Assembly (NCBI GenBank): GCA_037951165.1
Contig: JBBDHG010000487.1
Location: 175,001 to 239,000, forward strand
Direction: 5' to 3'
DNA: 64,000 bases
Source: Lophius americanus
Lineage: Eukaryota; Chordata; Actinopteri; Lophiiformes; Lophiidae
Position numbers and translations under genes: made by a program. This document shows positions 49,320 to 60,745 of the stretch, one piece after another; within the stretch, counting starts at the first letter, position 1, and each line of letters starts with the position of its first letter. A model generated the notes under the pieces. That model saw only the letters and a list, made by a program, of their open reading frames with translations. It was not told the DNA's origin and ran no database searches.

Positions 49320-51600
49320 CTGGAGGCAGAGGTTCGGACGCATGAGAGCAGGAAACCAAACCCGACCCAAAAAGTCCAAGTAAACAGTGTAAAGTGGAGC
49401 AGGAGTGTCTGCCGGTGCTGCGTCCCCTGACATTGATGTGAGCGTATCAGGAGGTCCAGACTGAGGAGAAGCTCAGTCGTCTTGAGGAACAGAAGCTTCA
49501 GGCGGAGATGAAAGAAAGGTTTGAAATGTTCTGCTGTGTGGTCGTTTACGATTGGAACGCTCCTTTTAATTAAAACGTGTGCCTTTAATGTCGGGCACAT
49601 GACTGCAGGCGTTGTTGTGACGAAGGTCAATCTAGAGCGGCAGTTAAAACCCCGCCTGTGTTTTTAAGTCCCTTCATGTTTGTTGTGTCTCCATGAAGAT
49701 GAAACAACGGTTCCAGCCGACAGGTCCGTCTCAGAACCTTCTGGCTCAGAGGCGATAAGGAAATCATTTCAATGTTAATATGAACCGTACAAAAACAATC
49801 AGAAACTTATACCTTCATCTCTTCACAGGGATCATGGACCCACTGCTGCACCAGAACCTCTGGACCGAACTCTGTTGGGGTCCAAGTGAGTATTGTCTCA
49901 CTTTACATCCAAATACTCAACGTTGGTACCGAGAGAACAGAACGCAGAGATTAAAGACGCGTCATCAGCCCTGCAACACCGGAGAACCTTCAACCCGAGG
50001 AGACAGCTTCGACCCGAGGAGACACCTTTAACTTGAGGAAACACCTTTAACCCAGGGAGACACCTTTAACCTGAGGAGACACCTTCAACCCGAGGAGACA
50101 CCTTCAATCTGGGGAGACAACTAAAACCTGAGGAGACACCTTTAACCTGAGGAGACACCTTCAACCCGAGGAGACACCTTCAACCTAAGGAGACACCTAA
50201 AACCTGAGAAGACACCTTATAATCTGAGGAGAAAACTAAAACCTGAGGAGACACCTTATAATCTGAGGAGACAACTAAAACCTGAGGAGACACCTTCAAC
50301 CCGAGGAAACACCTTCAACCTAAGGAGACACCTAAAACCTGAGAAGACACCTTATAATCTGAGGAGACAACTAAAACCTGAGGAGACACCTTTAACCTGA
50401 GGATACACCTTCAACCCAAGGAGACACCTTTAACCTGAGGAGACAACTTATAACCTGAGGAGACAACTAAAACCTGAGGAGACACCTTTAACCTGAGGAT
50501 ACACCTTCAACCCAAGGAGACACCTTTAACCGAAGGAGACACCTTCAACCCAGGGAGACACCTTTAACCTGAGGACACACCTTTAACCCAGGGAGACACC
50601 TTTAACCTGAGGAGACACCTTTAACCTGAGGATACACCTTCAACCCAAGGAGACACCTTTAACCGAAGGAGACACCTTCAACCCAGGGATACACCTTTAA
50701 CCTGAGGACACACCTTTAACCCAGGGATACACCTTTAACCTGAGGACACACCTTTAACCCAGGGATACACCTTTAACCCAGGGAGACACCTTTAACCTGA
50801 GGATACACCTTCAACCCAAGGAGACACCTTTAACCGAAGGAGACACCTTTAACCCAGGGATACACCTTTAACCTGAGGACACACCTTTAACCCAGGGATA
50901 CACCTTTAACCTGAGGACACACCTTTAACCTGAGGACACACCTTTAACCCAGGGATACACCTTTAACCCAGGGAGACACCTTTAACCTGAGGAGACACCT
51001 TCAACCCGAGGAGACACCTTCAACCCGAGGAGACACCTTCAACCCGAGGAGACACCTTTAACATGAGGACACACCTTTAACCTGAGGACACACCTTTAAC
51101 CCAGGGATACACCTTTAACCCAGGGATACACCTTTAACCCAGGGAGACACCTTTAACCTGAGGAGACACCTTCAACCCGAGGAGACACCTTCAACCCGAG
51201 GAGACACCTTCAACCCGAGGAGACACCTTTAACATGAGGACACACCTTTAACCTCACGTGATGTCGGTCACGTAAACCGGCGACCGACATCGTCATTCAG
51301 AAAGGAGAAAGTGTCCGTTAAACACACCTAGTGTTTCTTCATTGCATGAAAACTATAAACCCAGTGGACCTCAAACATGTTTCCAGCTACAGTACGGACA
51401 CCTCCAAGAACTTCCTGATAAAAGCAGAAGGCCGGAGACGATGGGCTTCTTTACCCGGCGGGTCTTGGATCCACCGACCCGCATGAGCCTGTCTGCATCG
51501 GAATCTTCATCGCCGCCGCGTCCGACTCCACAGGTCCTTCATGGTATTCGCCGTATTCTTGTATCGATGCTAGATGATCTGCAGAGAAGGATCCACTCAC
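49320..51600 (-). other. nrxn1: nrxn1 intron within LNS5 (start to middle)
   Basis: A 2.3-kb intron of which more than half is a single 19-bp minisatellite (50000-51252). The parts at 49320-49990 and 51260-51600 show nothing recognisable beyond the splice sites. Confidence 0.85.
50000..51252. repeat. 19-bp minisatellite GGAGACACCTTTAACCTGA, about 1.25 kb
   Basis: About 65 tandem units with ordered variants (CCCGAGGAGACACCTTCAA, CCCAGGGATACACCTTTAA, ATCTGAGGAGACAACTAAAA). Multi-unit blocks recur: the segment near 50980-51070 is repeated almost exactly near 51150-51250. On the sense (minus) strand the unit reads as TCAGGTTAAAGGTGTCTCC, with an AAAGGTGTC word close to a 5' splice-site pattern in each copy. 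Confined to one intron. Confidence 0.96.
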
Positions 51601-51982
51601 CCTTTGACCAACTCCACCACGATGAAGTCGTTTCCGTCGCCGCTGTTGTAGAGGATGAGGCCGTCGGAGGAGGTGGTCTTGAACTGAAAGAAGAGGTGCA
51701 TGGAGTAGTAGGCCTGCAGAGTGGTGAGGGTCATGTAGCTGGAGCGGGACTTGAAGGTGACCGGGTCAGCGATGATGTTCTTGAATCCGATCATGGCGTT
51801 GAGCTCGCAGTAATCGATGTCACCGTTTTTGCACAGGTCTATGTAGGCCATGCCGTTGAAGGAGAGGCTCTGGAGGTGACCGATGAAGTTGGACGGCACC
51901 ATTGACATGAAGCGCTTCTCCGTCACGATGCCGGTCTCAATGTTATGGAACTCCAGCTGGGTGTGGTCACCTGCCATTTGAC
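51601..51982 (-). CDS. nrxn1: Neurexin-1 exon: end of LNS4 and start of LNS5
   Basis: This 382-bp exon, the largest nrxn1 exon here, enters in phase 1 and leaves in phase 2. It encodes MAGDHTQLEFHNIETGIVTE, then MVPSNFIGHLQSLSFNGMAY, then IDLCKNGDIDYCEL (LNS4 end, with its closing cysteine pair). LNS5 then begins with ADPVTFKSRSSYMTL, LHLFFQF-like MHLFFQFKTTSSDGLILYNS and GDGNDFIVVELVKG. All are strongly conserved with human NRXN1. The acceptor CTGATCTAAG has a weak pyrimidine tract. The donor AAAGG|GTGAGT is strong. A 187-codon plus-strand open frame across it is its antisense shadow. Confidence 0.97.
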
Positions 51983-52204
51983 CTTAGATCAGCAGAGGGG
52001 GGACAGGTTTTTCATTTTTAGACTCGGTTACTCAACCTTCAAACCAGAAGAAAAATGGAGAATATTTATCAACTGATAAATAATTAGCTGCAAATGAAAA
52101 GTTTCATCAATTCTGTGTTTTTTGAGATTCAATTTTCTGAGTAAACAATAAATTGTCACGTAAATATTCATGAAATTATGTTGAAAATTACAATAATCAA
52201 CCAG

Positions 52205-52582
52205 AACATTATAACCACCTGCCTATGTCTAGTACTATCAGCTACAGGGACTCTTCTGAGGGATCAGACTCCCTCAGAAGAGTCCATGGTCCATGGTCCA
52301 TGTAGCTGTAGTCCCTTCACGCTTCACCTGCTGTCCTTCCTTTGACCTCTACGGTGGGTACTAACCACTGCAGGCCAGGACAGCAAACACAACCTGCTGT
52401 TTGGGAGATGCTCCGGCAGGTCTTCTAGCCATCAGTCTGGTTCTCGTGGCAGCGATCCTCACGCTTGACAACTTTTCTTGCATTCAACACATCTCAGGAC
52501 AAAATATTCATTTGCTGCCAAATATTTCCCAGCTGATCATCGTGTTGTAACGTCACTCTTCAGTGGTTATAATGTTGTGGCA
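52205..52582 (-). mobile_element. Short Tc1-like non-autonomous remnant
   Basis: The ends GAACATTATAACCACCTGCC (left) and GTGGTTATAATGTTGTGG (right) are inverted copies of each other and match the termini of the common teleost Tc1-like family also seen at 31395-32105. Interior words ACCACTGCAGGCCAGGA, GGTCTTCTAGCCATCA and GACAAAATATTCATTTGCTG match the 5' half of that family's transposase gene region. The middle is deleted and carries a hairpin. No coding capacity remains. Confidence 0.75.
52248..52285. repeat. Perfect 16-bp inverted repeat inside the Tc1 remnant
   Basis: Arms 52248-52263 (GGACTCTTCTGAGGGA) and 52270-52285 are exact reverse complements with loop TCAGAC. Further out, CAGCTACAGGG (from 52240) is partly mirrored by TGTAGCTGTAG near 52301-52311, separated by a triplicated CCATGGT word. 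This looks like a template-switch rearrangement at the internal deletion of the transposon. Confidence 0.93.
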
Positions 52583-52745
52583 AAGAGTGTATTTTAACAT
52601 TTGTAGCGGTTTGAGGAATCACTAACATGTCCTCTCATAGGGTCCGAAATCAGCTTCTGATTCCTGATTAATGACTTTTTTAGAGCCTTTTGGACATTTA
52701 TTCTTCTTCTTCATGTGTCCAACAGACACCCGCCATCTTCTCGAC

Positions 52746-53530
52746 TCTAGGGGTGTCAAACTCAATTACCCACTTCCGGTCACGGGCCGAACCGGATCAA
52801 CATTTATTGAACACACTGAAACTACATGTTTGAACATAAATATGAATAAAACACAGGAATATCATTTCAGAATAAATAAACTTAAACTTTAAATAAAATA
52901 AAGTATTTCTACTCAGGCTTACATTTGCAAACATCTGCTTTTTTTCTGGACACAAGACATCGCACACCTTCATCATCAGCTCTTCAGAAACTCTCCCTCG
53001 GAAATGGACCGGCTGATTTGTCCGTATTTATCTCCTCTGCCACAATAAAACTTCACTTTGGGATTTTGCTCTGGTGAAAAACGTCTGCTGAAATCTCAGA
53101 CTCTTCTTTAACTCTTCTGCTCTCTGTTTCGTCTCGTAGTGCCGTCGTAGATTAAATTCCTTAATTACAGACACGTTAGCTCCACAAATGAGACACACAG
53201 GTTTACCGGGATGTCAGTAAACATGTTCTCGGCCTGCCATCGGTTTTGAAATGCTCTGTTTTCAGAATCAACTTTTCTCCTCGCCATTGTGAGGGGCTAG
53301 CTTTGGAATAACTTTTCAACAGGGTTGTAGCGCAACAGAAGCTGACTTGATTGACGTGGGAAAGTTCCCTGCACGATAATGCAGAGCTTCGTCCAGTTAC
53401 TGAAGCACTGCATTGTGGGATTTGTAGTTTGTGTTTTATCAGCGCTTCATATCGCCGGGCCATAATAATAGATCTATATAAAATGATCTCGCGGGCCGGA
53501 TGTGGCCCGCGGGCCTTGAGCTTGACATAT
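52746..53530. mobile_element. Dispersed element with TGTCAAACTCA-type inverted ends
   Basis: The left end is GGGGTGTCAAACTCAATT and the right end is GGGCCTTGAGCTTGACATAT, whose reverse complement carries GTCAAGCTCA, so the ends are roughly inverted. The interior GCGGGCCGGATGTGGCCCGC at 53490-53510 and CACTTCCGGTCACGGGCCGA near 52770 are typical of a widespread vertebrate 'gtcaaactca...ggcccgcgggcc' repeat. I believe it is a non-autonomous DNA transposon, possibly hAT-related. No transposase was seen. Confidence 0.55.
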
Positions 53531-53618
53531 ATGCTCTAGAATCTAGAGTATGTGTATTTAAGGAAGGAGAATAAGAAGAATGAAGATGATGAAGGTGTGG
53601 AGGGATGAAGAGGAGTAC

Positions 53619-53741
53619 CTTCCACTGGCGGCAGATCGTCTACGGTCAGTTTCAGGCTCTTGCCCCTCCTGAACACACGAACCGTGTGCCACTCGTTATC
53701 GTTCAGACTCTGACCCGCAAAAATAGTTTCTGGACCTTTGC
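53619..53741 (-). CDS. nrxn1: Neurexin-1 exon: middle of LNS4 domain
   Basis: This 123-bp exon (phase 1 in and out) encodes KGPETIFAGQSLNDNEWHTV, then RVFRRGKSLKLTVDDLPPVE. LNDNEWHTVRV-RRGKSLKLTVDD is almost the same as human NRXN1 LNS4. When the SS3 micro-exon is skipped, the junction gives NL-G-KGPE, exactly the mammalian short form; when included, the junction codon is AGC (Ser). The tail LPPVEG differs from the human QQAMTG. Acceptor ACTATCCCGCAG and donor GAAG|GTACTC are intact. Confidence 0.96.
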
Positions 53742-55387
53742 CTGCGGGATAGTCCAAACAGCTGTTAACGGGCGGGCATAAGAACCACAGACATCACAGA
53801 CAGAATGAGAGACAGAGAGGAAAGGCCTACTGAAGGAGGACAGGGCAGAAAACATACAGGTGAAAATAGTTCATGATCCATAGAAACGATATTCTGACTG
53901 ACGTGGTCTGATCCAGCAGAGCCAGCGACCTTCTAGGGTCTCACTGGTCGCTACCTCCCTCTAACCAGCAGGAGGAGAAGGTCCCGCTGTAATGACTCTG
54001 GCCTGAATGTATGAAGTCTAAATGAAGCGGGTGTGAACCTGCAGCTGCTCTTTCAGAACTTTCACTCTTCACACCACTAGGTGGCAGCAAGCAGCTGCAA
54101 ACGGGGAAGATGGAGCGGCTCCTACCAGAACATCTCTCTCCATCTCGTTTACCTGAGTGCAGGCCAGTGTTTGATTCCTCTCAGGTCCACTGTCAGACAG
54201 AAAGACATGTGTCCACTATGGCAGCAGTGAGCTGGAGAGGAAAACAACCACTCACGCTAAAAAAGACTGAAAAGAAGAATTCAGGAAATACAGAATGTGA
54301 TTTTTTTTTTTTATCAGCGCCCTGGGACATAAACGGGTCTAAATATGAACAATAATTAACGGGTTTCTGCTGTCAGTACCGGTCAAGTCTGAAGCAGGTT
54401 CATCAAAGAATACCTCCTGAACAGAACGGATACAATACTTCCTCCCGTCTTGGAATCTGAACCCAGCACTTTAGTTCTACATAAAGGTTCTCAGCGCCAG
54501 CGGGCAGCACCGGAGATGTTCCAGAAACCCAGAGCCAAGAACCTCACTGACAGACAATCAAGGTTAGAACTAGAGCGGCACCAAAGGAAACAGCTCCAAT
54601 CTTCTGTGGTGGTTCCACTCAGAGCTCCTGATTCCTTCCCACTGCAGGAAGCCTCTCAGACCAGACCAGGTTCCATCTCCTCCACAAATTTATGGCTGTT
54701 TATTTTTTTTCTTCCATGCAATCTTCAAAGCGTCGCTGCAAAGTGTATGCAAATCTGAGGGGACGGTCTCAACGCCACAGTTCTGCTCTGTAAGCACTAA
54801 ACAGCTGTAGAATTGGACCCTACAACTGGTGAGGGTTTAGGGAGGAGAGATATAAAATAATGGGACGGAGCTGGACTTGAAAGTGTGTTTGATCTGTGCC
54901 GCCATCGTTCTGTCCTCGCTGCTCTTCGAGGAGGAAGAAGTGAAAAGAGGTCAGCTGGACTGAAAAGCAGTTTCCTGCTTGCCTTCTCTACCAAAAGGTC
55001 AGACTTCACATCTGTAGTGCAGTGTGGACCCAGAGGGCAGGTGCTGGTCGGACAGTACGGGCTTCTAGCTTGTCTGTCTATCAGGTCCAGTTGTCCTGCT
55101 GATGGCGGTCTATCTGCTGCGATGGATCTACAGTCATCTCGTCTCGCCTCATTGCCTCCAGGCCTGAGGGAACAGTGGAGAAGCGGACCAGCATGAGAAG
55201 ATGTGATTATACACTCAAGCAGCTCTGGCTGGCTGGATGGAAGGTCCGGTTCTGGCGCTGCCTTCCCAGATACTGTGACTCATTCAGGTGGAGGGAAGAG
55301 GGACTCGCTGGCCCAGCAGCAGGATCAGCATTAACACAGACGTCTCAAACACGCACACACAGCCAGAAGAACTTAGCTAACAGAATG

Positions 55388-55562
55388 CCAGAATGTGTCC
55401 AATCCTGGTTCTGTGTCCGACCCTGGTTCTCTGTCAAAGCCTGGTTCTGTGTCCAACCCTGGTTCTGTGTCAAACCCTTGTTCTCTGTCAAAGCCTGGTT
55501 CTGTGTCCAACCCTTGTTCTGTGTCAGACCCTGGTTCTGTGCCAGACCCTGGTTCTGGACCC
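55388..55562. repeat. 18-bp minisatellite CTGGTTCTGTGTCCAACC, about 10 copies
   Basis: Units alternate between CTGGTTCTGTGTCCAACC, TTGTTCTCTGTCAAAGCC and CTGGTTCTGTGTCAGACC. The 18-bp period is a multiple of three, so both strands show 6-residue peptide repeats (for example NQGLTQ), which are artefacts. Confidence 0.93.
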
Positions 55563-57544
55563 GCCCATGTTTAGTTAACGTGATGTTTTTTTGTCGCCCC
55601 GATGACATCATAAATGTGACTCTAGCCGTGGGCTTTCATGCTGAGGCGGTCCTATTTATGTGGGTCAGCTGATCACAGGACTGATGCTTTCAGGTGAAAA
55701 AGAGAAATCAGAACTGGAAGCGTCTGCCGTGTGCCATGTGGCCGTGACTACCTGCTGGCGCCCCTCGGCACGCCTCGGCATCAGGGGGTGTCAGGTTCTA
55801 TTCCCAGCTCATAATTGAGGGGGGCGGGGCAGGCGGGTGCTGTGATGTTTTTTTTCCGTGTTGACTTTGCATTTGTTCACAGAACAGCCACGTTGATTTA
55901 TTCCAATCCTCAACAGCATAACGGAACATTTTAGCTCAAAGGTATATTTTTCAAACATGAAGACGTTGCAGAAGGAAAGGCCCTAACCCTAAGCCGTTCT
56001 TAGATCACATCTTTGAAATCCTCCTGAGCAGAGATGGAAATCTGAGACAAGCAGGCGCTGGACAATCTTCCCAGCATGCATCAGTACAGTTCCACGGCTC
56101 CCTTCTTTGTGTTTCCACGACCAAAATGTGGGGAAGTTTAGCCTGAGTGGAACCCGGACCCATTATGTCGGTGCATGAGGCCTGGTTGTTGGAACCAACC
56201 AAAACTTTGCAGTGGCCATCTTTAAAAACCCAGAGACCAGAGAATTGTTTCATGGCTCTGGAATAAGGAATAAGGTTGGTGAATTTCATACTTTGCAGCC
56301 GTAAACATGAAAGCAGGAAACGGTGAATCAAGTTTATTATTCCGTCTATCATCTCTAACACGCACACACGTGTCATGTTTACCCCGAAGCTCCTGCCACT
56401 AAAAACTCAATAATGCCGGTAAGATGTGTAAAAATGATCAATTATGAGGGAGAAAACTGGACTTCTTTAGCTGAAGGAGGTCATGGAGGGAATAATCCCA
56501 GTTTTCCTCTCATCACCGCGCCGCAGCTACAAAGTTAAGTGTGATTATCCTTCACCTCAAGCTCATACGTAACAGAAAACTGTCACAGGATATTTTTAGT
56601 GTGTTGTCATTCAGAGCAAGTTAACAGTTTGTGAGTGGAAGAGGCAGAGTTCTGGTAGACAGCTCCAGGCAGCCCCGGGGAGCCCGGCATCCTAATTGAC
56701 AGTGATGTGTTCTTTGAGTCGCTGCAGAATTTTTCCGTTCTCCGAGCTGACCGGAGCAGCAGCGCCTGACAAGACACATTAATTAACACAGTAAAAGGAC
56801 TAAAATAACACGCAGGGAAAAGAAGAGTGTTTGGAAGAAAAATGAAACCTTTTCTTATCACAGGGCTGACTATTTAAATAAAAGAGTTTCCTGTTTCATC
56901 CTCTGGTTCACTTCAACATTAACGCACATAAAGATGGAGTTCTGTGAAATCACAATGTTCTCAGTGTATTTCTCTCTACCTGTTCAAATTGAATCCTGGA
57001 TGTGTGAAAACTTGACTTAAGATTTTAATTAAGGAGAATGAAGAAATCACACTAAAAGAATTTTAAGTCGTTATAACATTTGGGAGTAAAATTCCAAAAC
57101 AAGCCGGTGCTTTACGTTAATTTTCATTCTGCATGCTCCTTATGGCAGAAACGATTTCTTCACTGTTACTGACTGCAGCAAAAATTCACTGTAAAACACT
57201 GACTGGGAAAATTTAAAATATTAAAACTTGACGCTTTTTATCTGCAAACACAAACAAGTGGCCTGAACATGGAGACGAACTGTTTAGGCTTCAGGAGGTG
57301 GTCCCGGCCCGCGACAGCGTGTCCAGAGTCTTCATGATCCGATTGCGTGTTGAGATTCTTGTTGTGTCAGTCTGTGCTTCTGGTTTGGATGTGACCTTCA
57401 GCTGCAGGAACCGTCCTCATGTACGATGTGTCCACAGAGAGACCCCCCCTCTCAGACGCTCATTTCTGCTGGCAGTCACTGATGCAGAGCGGGTCACTCC
57501 AGAACCAGGCGTTATGACACCAGCAAGGTTAATATTATGAACAC

Positions 57545-58744
57545 TAAGTGCCAGGGATATTTATGTCCCCAGATATTTATGTCCCCATATATTTATGTTC
57601 TCAGATATTTATGTCCCCAGATATTTATGTCCCCAGATATTTATGTCCTCAGATATTTATGTCCCCAGATATTTATGTCCTCAGATATTGATGTCCCCAG
57701 ATATTTATGTCCTCAGATATTGATGTCCCCAGATATTTATGTCCTCAGATATTGATGTCCCCAGATATTTATGTTCTCAGATATTTATGTCCCCAGATAT
57801 TTATGTCCTCAGATATTGATGTCCCCAGATATTTATGTCCTCAGATATTGATGTCCCCAGATATTTATGTCCTCAGATATTGATGTCCCCAGATATTTAT
57901 GTCCTCAGATATTTATGTCCCCAGATATTTATGTTCTCAGATATTTATGTCCCCAGATATTTATGTCCTCAGATATTGATGTCCCCAGATATTTATGTCC
58001 CCAGATATTTATATCCTCAGATATTTATGTACTCAGATATTTATGTCCTCAGATATTTATGTTCTCAGATATTTATGTCCTCAGATATTTATGTCCCCAG
58101 ATATTTATGTTCTCAGATATTTATGTCCTCAGATATTTATGTACTCAGATATTTATGTCCTCAGATATTTATGTTCTCAGATATTTATGTCCTCAGATAT
58201 TTATGTCCTCAGATATTGATGTCCCCAGATATTTATGTCCCCAGATATTTATATCCTCAGATATTTATGTACTCAGATATTTATGTCCTCAGATATTTAT
58301 GTCCTCAGATATTTATGTCCCCAGATATTTATGTCCTCAGATATTTATGTACTCACATATTTATGTCCTCAGATATTTATGTACTCAGATATTTATGTCC
58401 CCAGATATTTATGTTCTCAGATATTTATGTCCCCAGATATTTATGTCCCCAGATATTTATGTCCTCAGATATTCATGTCCTCAGATATTTATGTCCTCAG
58501 ATATTTATGTCCTCAGATATTTATGTCCTCAGATATTTATGTACTCAGATATTTATGTCCTCAGATATTTATGTCCTCAGATATTTATGTCCCCAGATAT
58601 TTATGTCCTCAGATATTTATGTCCTCAGATATTTATGTACTCAGATATTTATGTCCCCAGATATTTATGTTCTCAGATATTTATGTCCCCAGATATTTAT
58701 GTCCCCAGATATTTATGTCCTCAGATATTTATTTCCTCAGATAG
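57545..58744. repeat. 16-bp minisatellite AGATATTTATGTCCTC, about 1.2 kb
   Basis: About 75 tandem units differ mainly at two positions (TCCTC, TCCCC, TTCTC, TACTC; ATTTATG versus ATTGATG). A long segment near 57965-58145 recurs at 58205-58320, showing block duplication. The unit has no stop in its three plus frames, so 364- and 339-codon frames cross it; these are not genes. Confidence 0.97.
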
Positions 58745-59174
58745 TGTCGTGTGTCTCATGTGTGGAAACAAACAAGCAAACATACGCGCCACAAACCGTG
58801 AGTCCGACCAGAGTCTTCCTCATCATTCCCCCCCCGACCAGAGTCTTCCTCTTCATCCCACCCCTCTGCTTCAGGAGATCAGTTAATGAGAATAAGAAAA
58901 TCACACTCTGTATTTCCTCGGCTCCTTGAATGGCCTCATCAATTTACACTTTGCAAAGTAGAAAGGAAACAAAAATAGAAGCGAGGGGGAGGAGGGGGAG
59001 TCATGCGCGTCCAAAATACCCACAATGCCACAGCGTATGTTTCTATCAGTCCAAATCCATTAGTGAGATTCTGGGCTAACTAAAAACCACTTAAGGTCCA
59101 GAAGCTCAGCTGACTGCAACACATGAGTTTGTCATTAAATCAAGTCTGAGCTCCATCACGCCTCCCCGCCTAAT

Positions 59175-59372
59175 GCCCATTGTTCCTCATTATTCCTCGT
59201 TATTCCTCATTATTCCTCATTATTCCTCATTGTTCCTCATTATTCCTCATTATTCCCCATTATTCCCCATTATTCCCCATTATTCCTCATTGTTCCTCAT
59301 TGTTCCCCGTTATTCCTCATTGTTCCTCATTGTTCCTCATTGTTCCTCATTATTCCTCATTATTCCTCATTG
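59175..59372. repeat. 10-bp array CATTATTCCT, about 20 copies
   Basis: CATTATTCCT and CATTGTTCCT units with some CCCC variants. It ends about 210 bp downstream (in the gene's direction) of the SS3 micro-exon. Confidence 0.95.
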
Positions 59373-59582
59373 CTCCAGCGGAGAGCAGATACCCTCAGAC
59401 GACAGCACAGTTCTGACGCAGCCGTTGCTCTTTGAGCTGGTTGTAATGTTATGTCTGTGTGTGATAGGTGTAACCTCAGGGTGACATTGGGTCTGCAGAG
59501 AGAATGAGACATGTAGAGACTAAAGCATGAAGGTGTAGAGACAGTCAGAGAGCAGAGGAAGAAGAAGGTGACTAGAACTTAC

Positions 59583-59609
59583 TGCTGGTACAGTTTATCC
59601 TCATACAAT
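59583..59609 (-). CDS. nrxn1: Neurexin-1 cassette micro-exon at splice site 3 (SS3)
   Basis: This 27-nt exon, joined in phase 1 on both sides, yields DCMRINCTSS between NL of the LNS4 start exon and KGPE of the next exon. That is the position and near-identity of the vertebrate SS3 insert in LNS4 (human NRXN1 DCIRINCNSS). It follows a good pyrimidine-rich acceptor (CTATTCTTCCCCGTCTAG) and precedes the strong donor GTAAGT. The two cysteines of the insert are kept. The human-type N-C-N-S-S sequon is here N-C-T, still a possible N-glycosylation site. Inclusion adds nine residues without changing frame. It is invisible to length-filtered ORF searches. Confidence 0.92.
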
Positions 59610-60675
59610 CTAGACGGGGAAGAATAGATGAGAGATCAATTTATCTTTCAACGTTAAAGCTGCAGACATCATCAAAGCATACAGTCCACCCTCTGGGGAC
59701 GCACACACGGACGCCGCCCGTCCTCCGATGCTCACATCGCCTCCCGGTTCAAGCTCAGCGGGTTCTTTGATAAACGTGTTCCAGCCAGGTCAAAGATCAA
59801 ATCCTGACGGCTGATGTTTAGTAACGGAACTTTGTTGTTCAGCTATTTTACAGCCAGTCAAAATGTTTTTACTCATTTTTGGAGATTCAGATTGATGGAC
59901 GACGGAGCATGAGAGCATCAGATTCCGGTCCGGGTCAGACAGGGCCAGACAGAAGAAGTTCTGATTCTGTTGATCTCCATCTATCTATGCATCCTTTAAA
60001 GACCTCAACATTCCAGCTGTTGTTGTTTTGCTTCATTCCACGTTATTCCATTAAAAGTAAATATTGTAATGAAGGGAGGACAGTGTTTCATGCTGCCACG
60101 GTTTCAGAACCACGGTTACGACCTCAGCTGGTTTTGAAACGCCAAAAAAAACTGAAACTGTGAAACTGTTATGATGTTTACATCTCAGCCTCATTCCTGC
60201 CGCAGTGACAGGAAGTTCTGCTCGAAGGGACCCTTCCTCTCCCCTCACAGCCGCGTACTCTCACCCTCGTCCTCATTATCTGCAGTGAGTGACAGCTGTC
60301 AAAGAGGGGGACACGTTTAAAATGGCCTGTTGCTTTTGTCGCCACCTGCTGGCCAGAAAGTGACCGTGCCGTTTGCATTTAATAGTGTTAAAACGACTAT
60401 AAACCAAAGTGTCATTTTCTACAGTCGCAGTAAATCACATTTAAAGTCAGACTCGCTGTTAAAGTCAAGATCAACTCCAGGATCCCATGTAAAAAATAAC
60501 TACATAAAATAAGAACATTAGTGCGTTCACTCTTCCTAATGTTTTAAATCAAATAAAAGTATAATACTTTATACAAACATATATATATGTATATATAACC
60601 ATATAACTGGTTTAGTATAATAGTTATACAAACATATATTTAACCATATAACTGTATAGTGTAACGCATTATACA

Positions 60676-60745
<70 letters not shown>

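Larger units (their letters stand above)
51983..53618 (-). other. nrxn1: nrxn1 intron within LNS4 (middle to end)
   Basis: A 1.6-kb intron made largely of two transposon-like remnants, a Tc1-type fragment (52205-52582) and an element with TGTCAAACTCA-type ends (52746-53530), both listed separately. The short flanks show nothing else. Confidence 0.8.
53742..59582 (-). other. nrxn1: nrxn1 intron after the SS3 exon
   Basis: A 5.8-kb intron. The stretch 53760-55380 is ordinary sequence with no recognised element. An 18-bp minisatellite lies at 55388-55560. The stretch 55570-57540 is again unremarkable apart from a moderately AT-rich part at 56870-57280. A 16-bp minisatellite occupies 57545-58744 and a 10-bp array 59175-59372, ending about 210 bp from the SS3 micro-exon. 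Confidence 0.8.

Noticed and set aside
50000..51252. GGTTA words in the 19-bp array as interstitial telomere repeats
   Set aside because: The unit is 19 bp and does not contain tandem TTAGGG; the likeness is limited to a few bases.
51342..51905. Non-repetitive plus-strand frame of 187 codons
   Set aside because: It lies antisense to the strongly conserved LNS4/LNS5 exon; the conserved protein is on the minus strand, and GC-rich third positions explain the open antisense frame.
57835..58929. Plus-strand open frames of 364 and 339 codons
   Set aside because: The 16-bp minisatellite unit has no stop in any plus frame, so each frame repeats the same 16-residue peptide; no codon-level constraint is visible.
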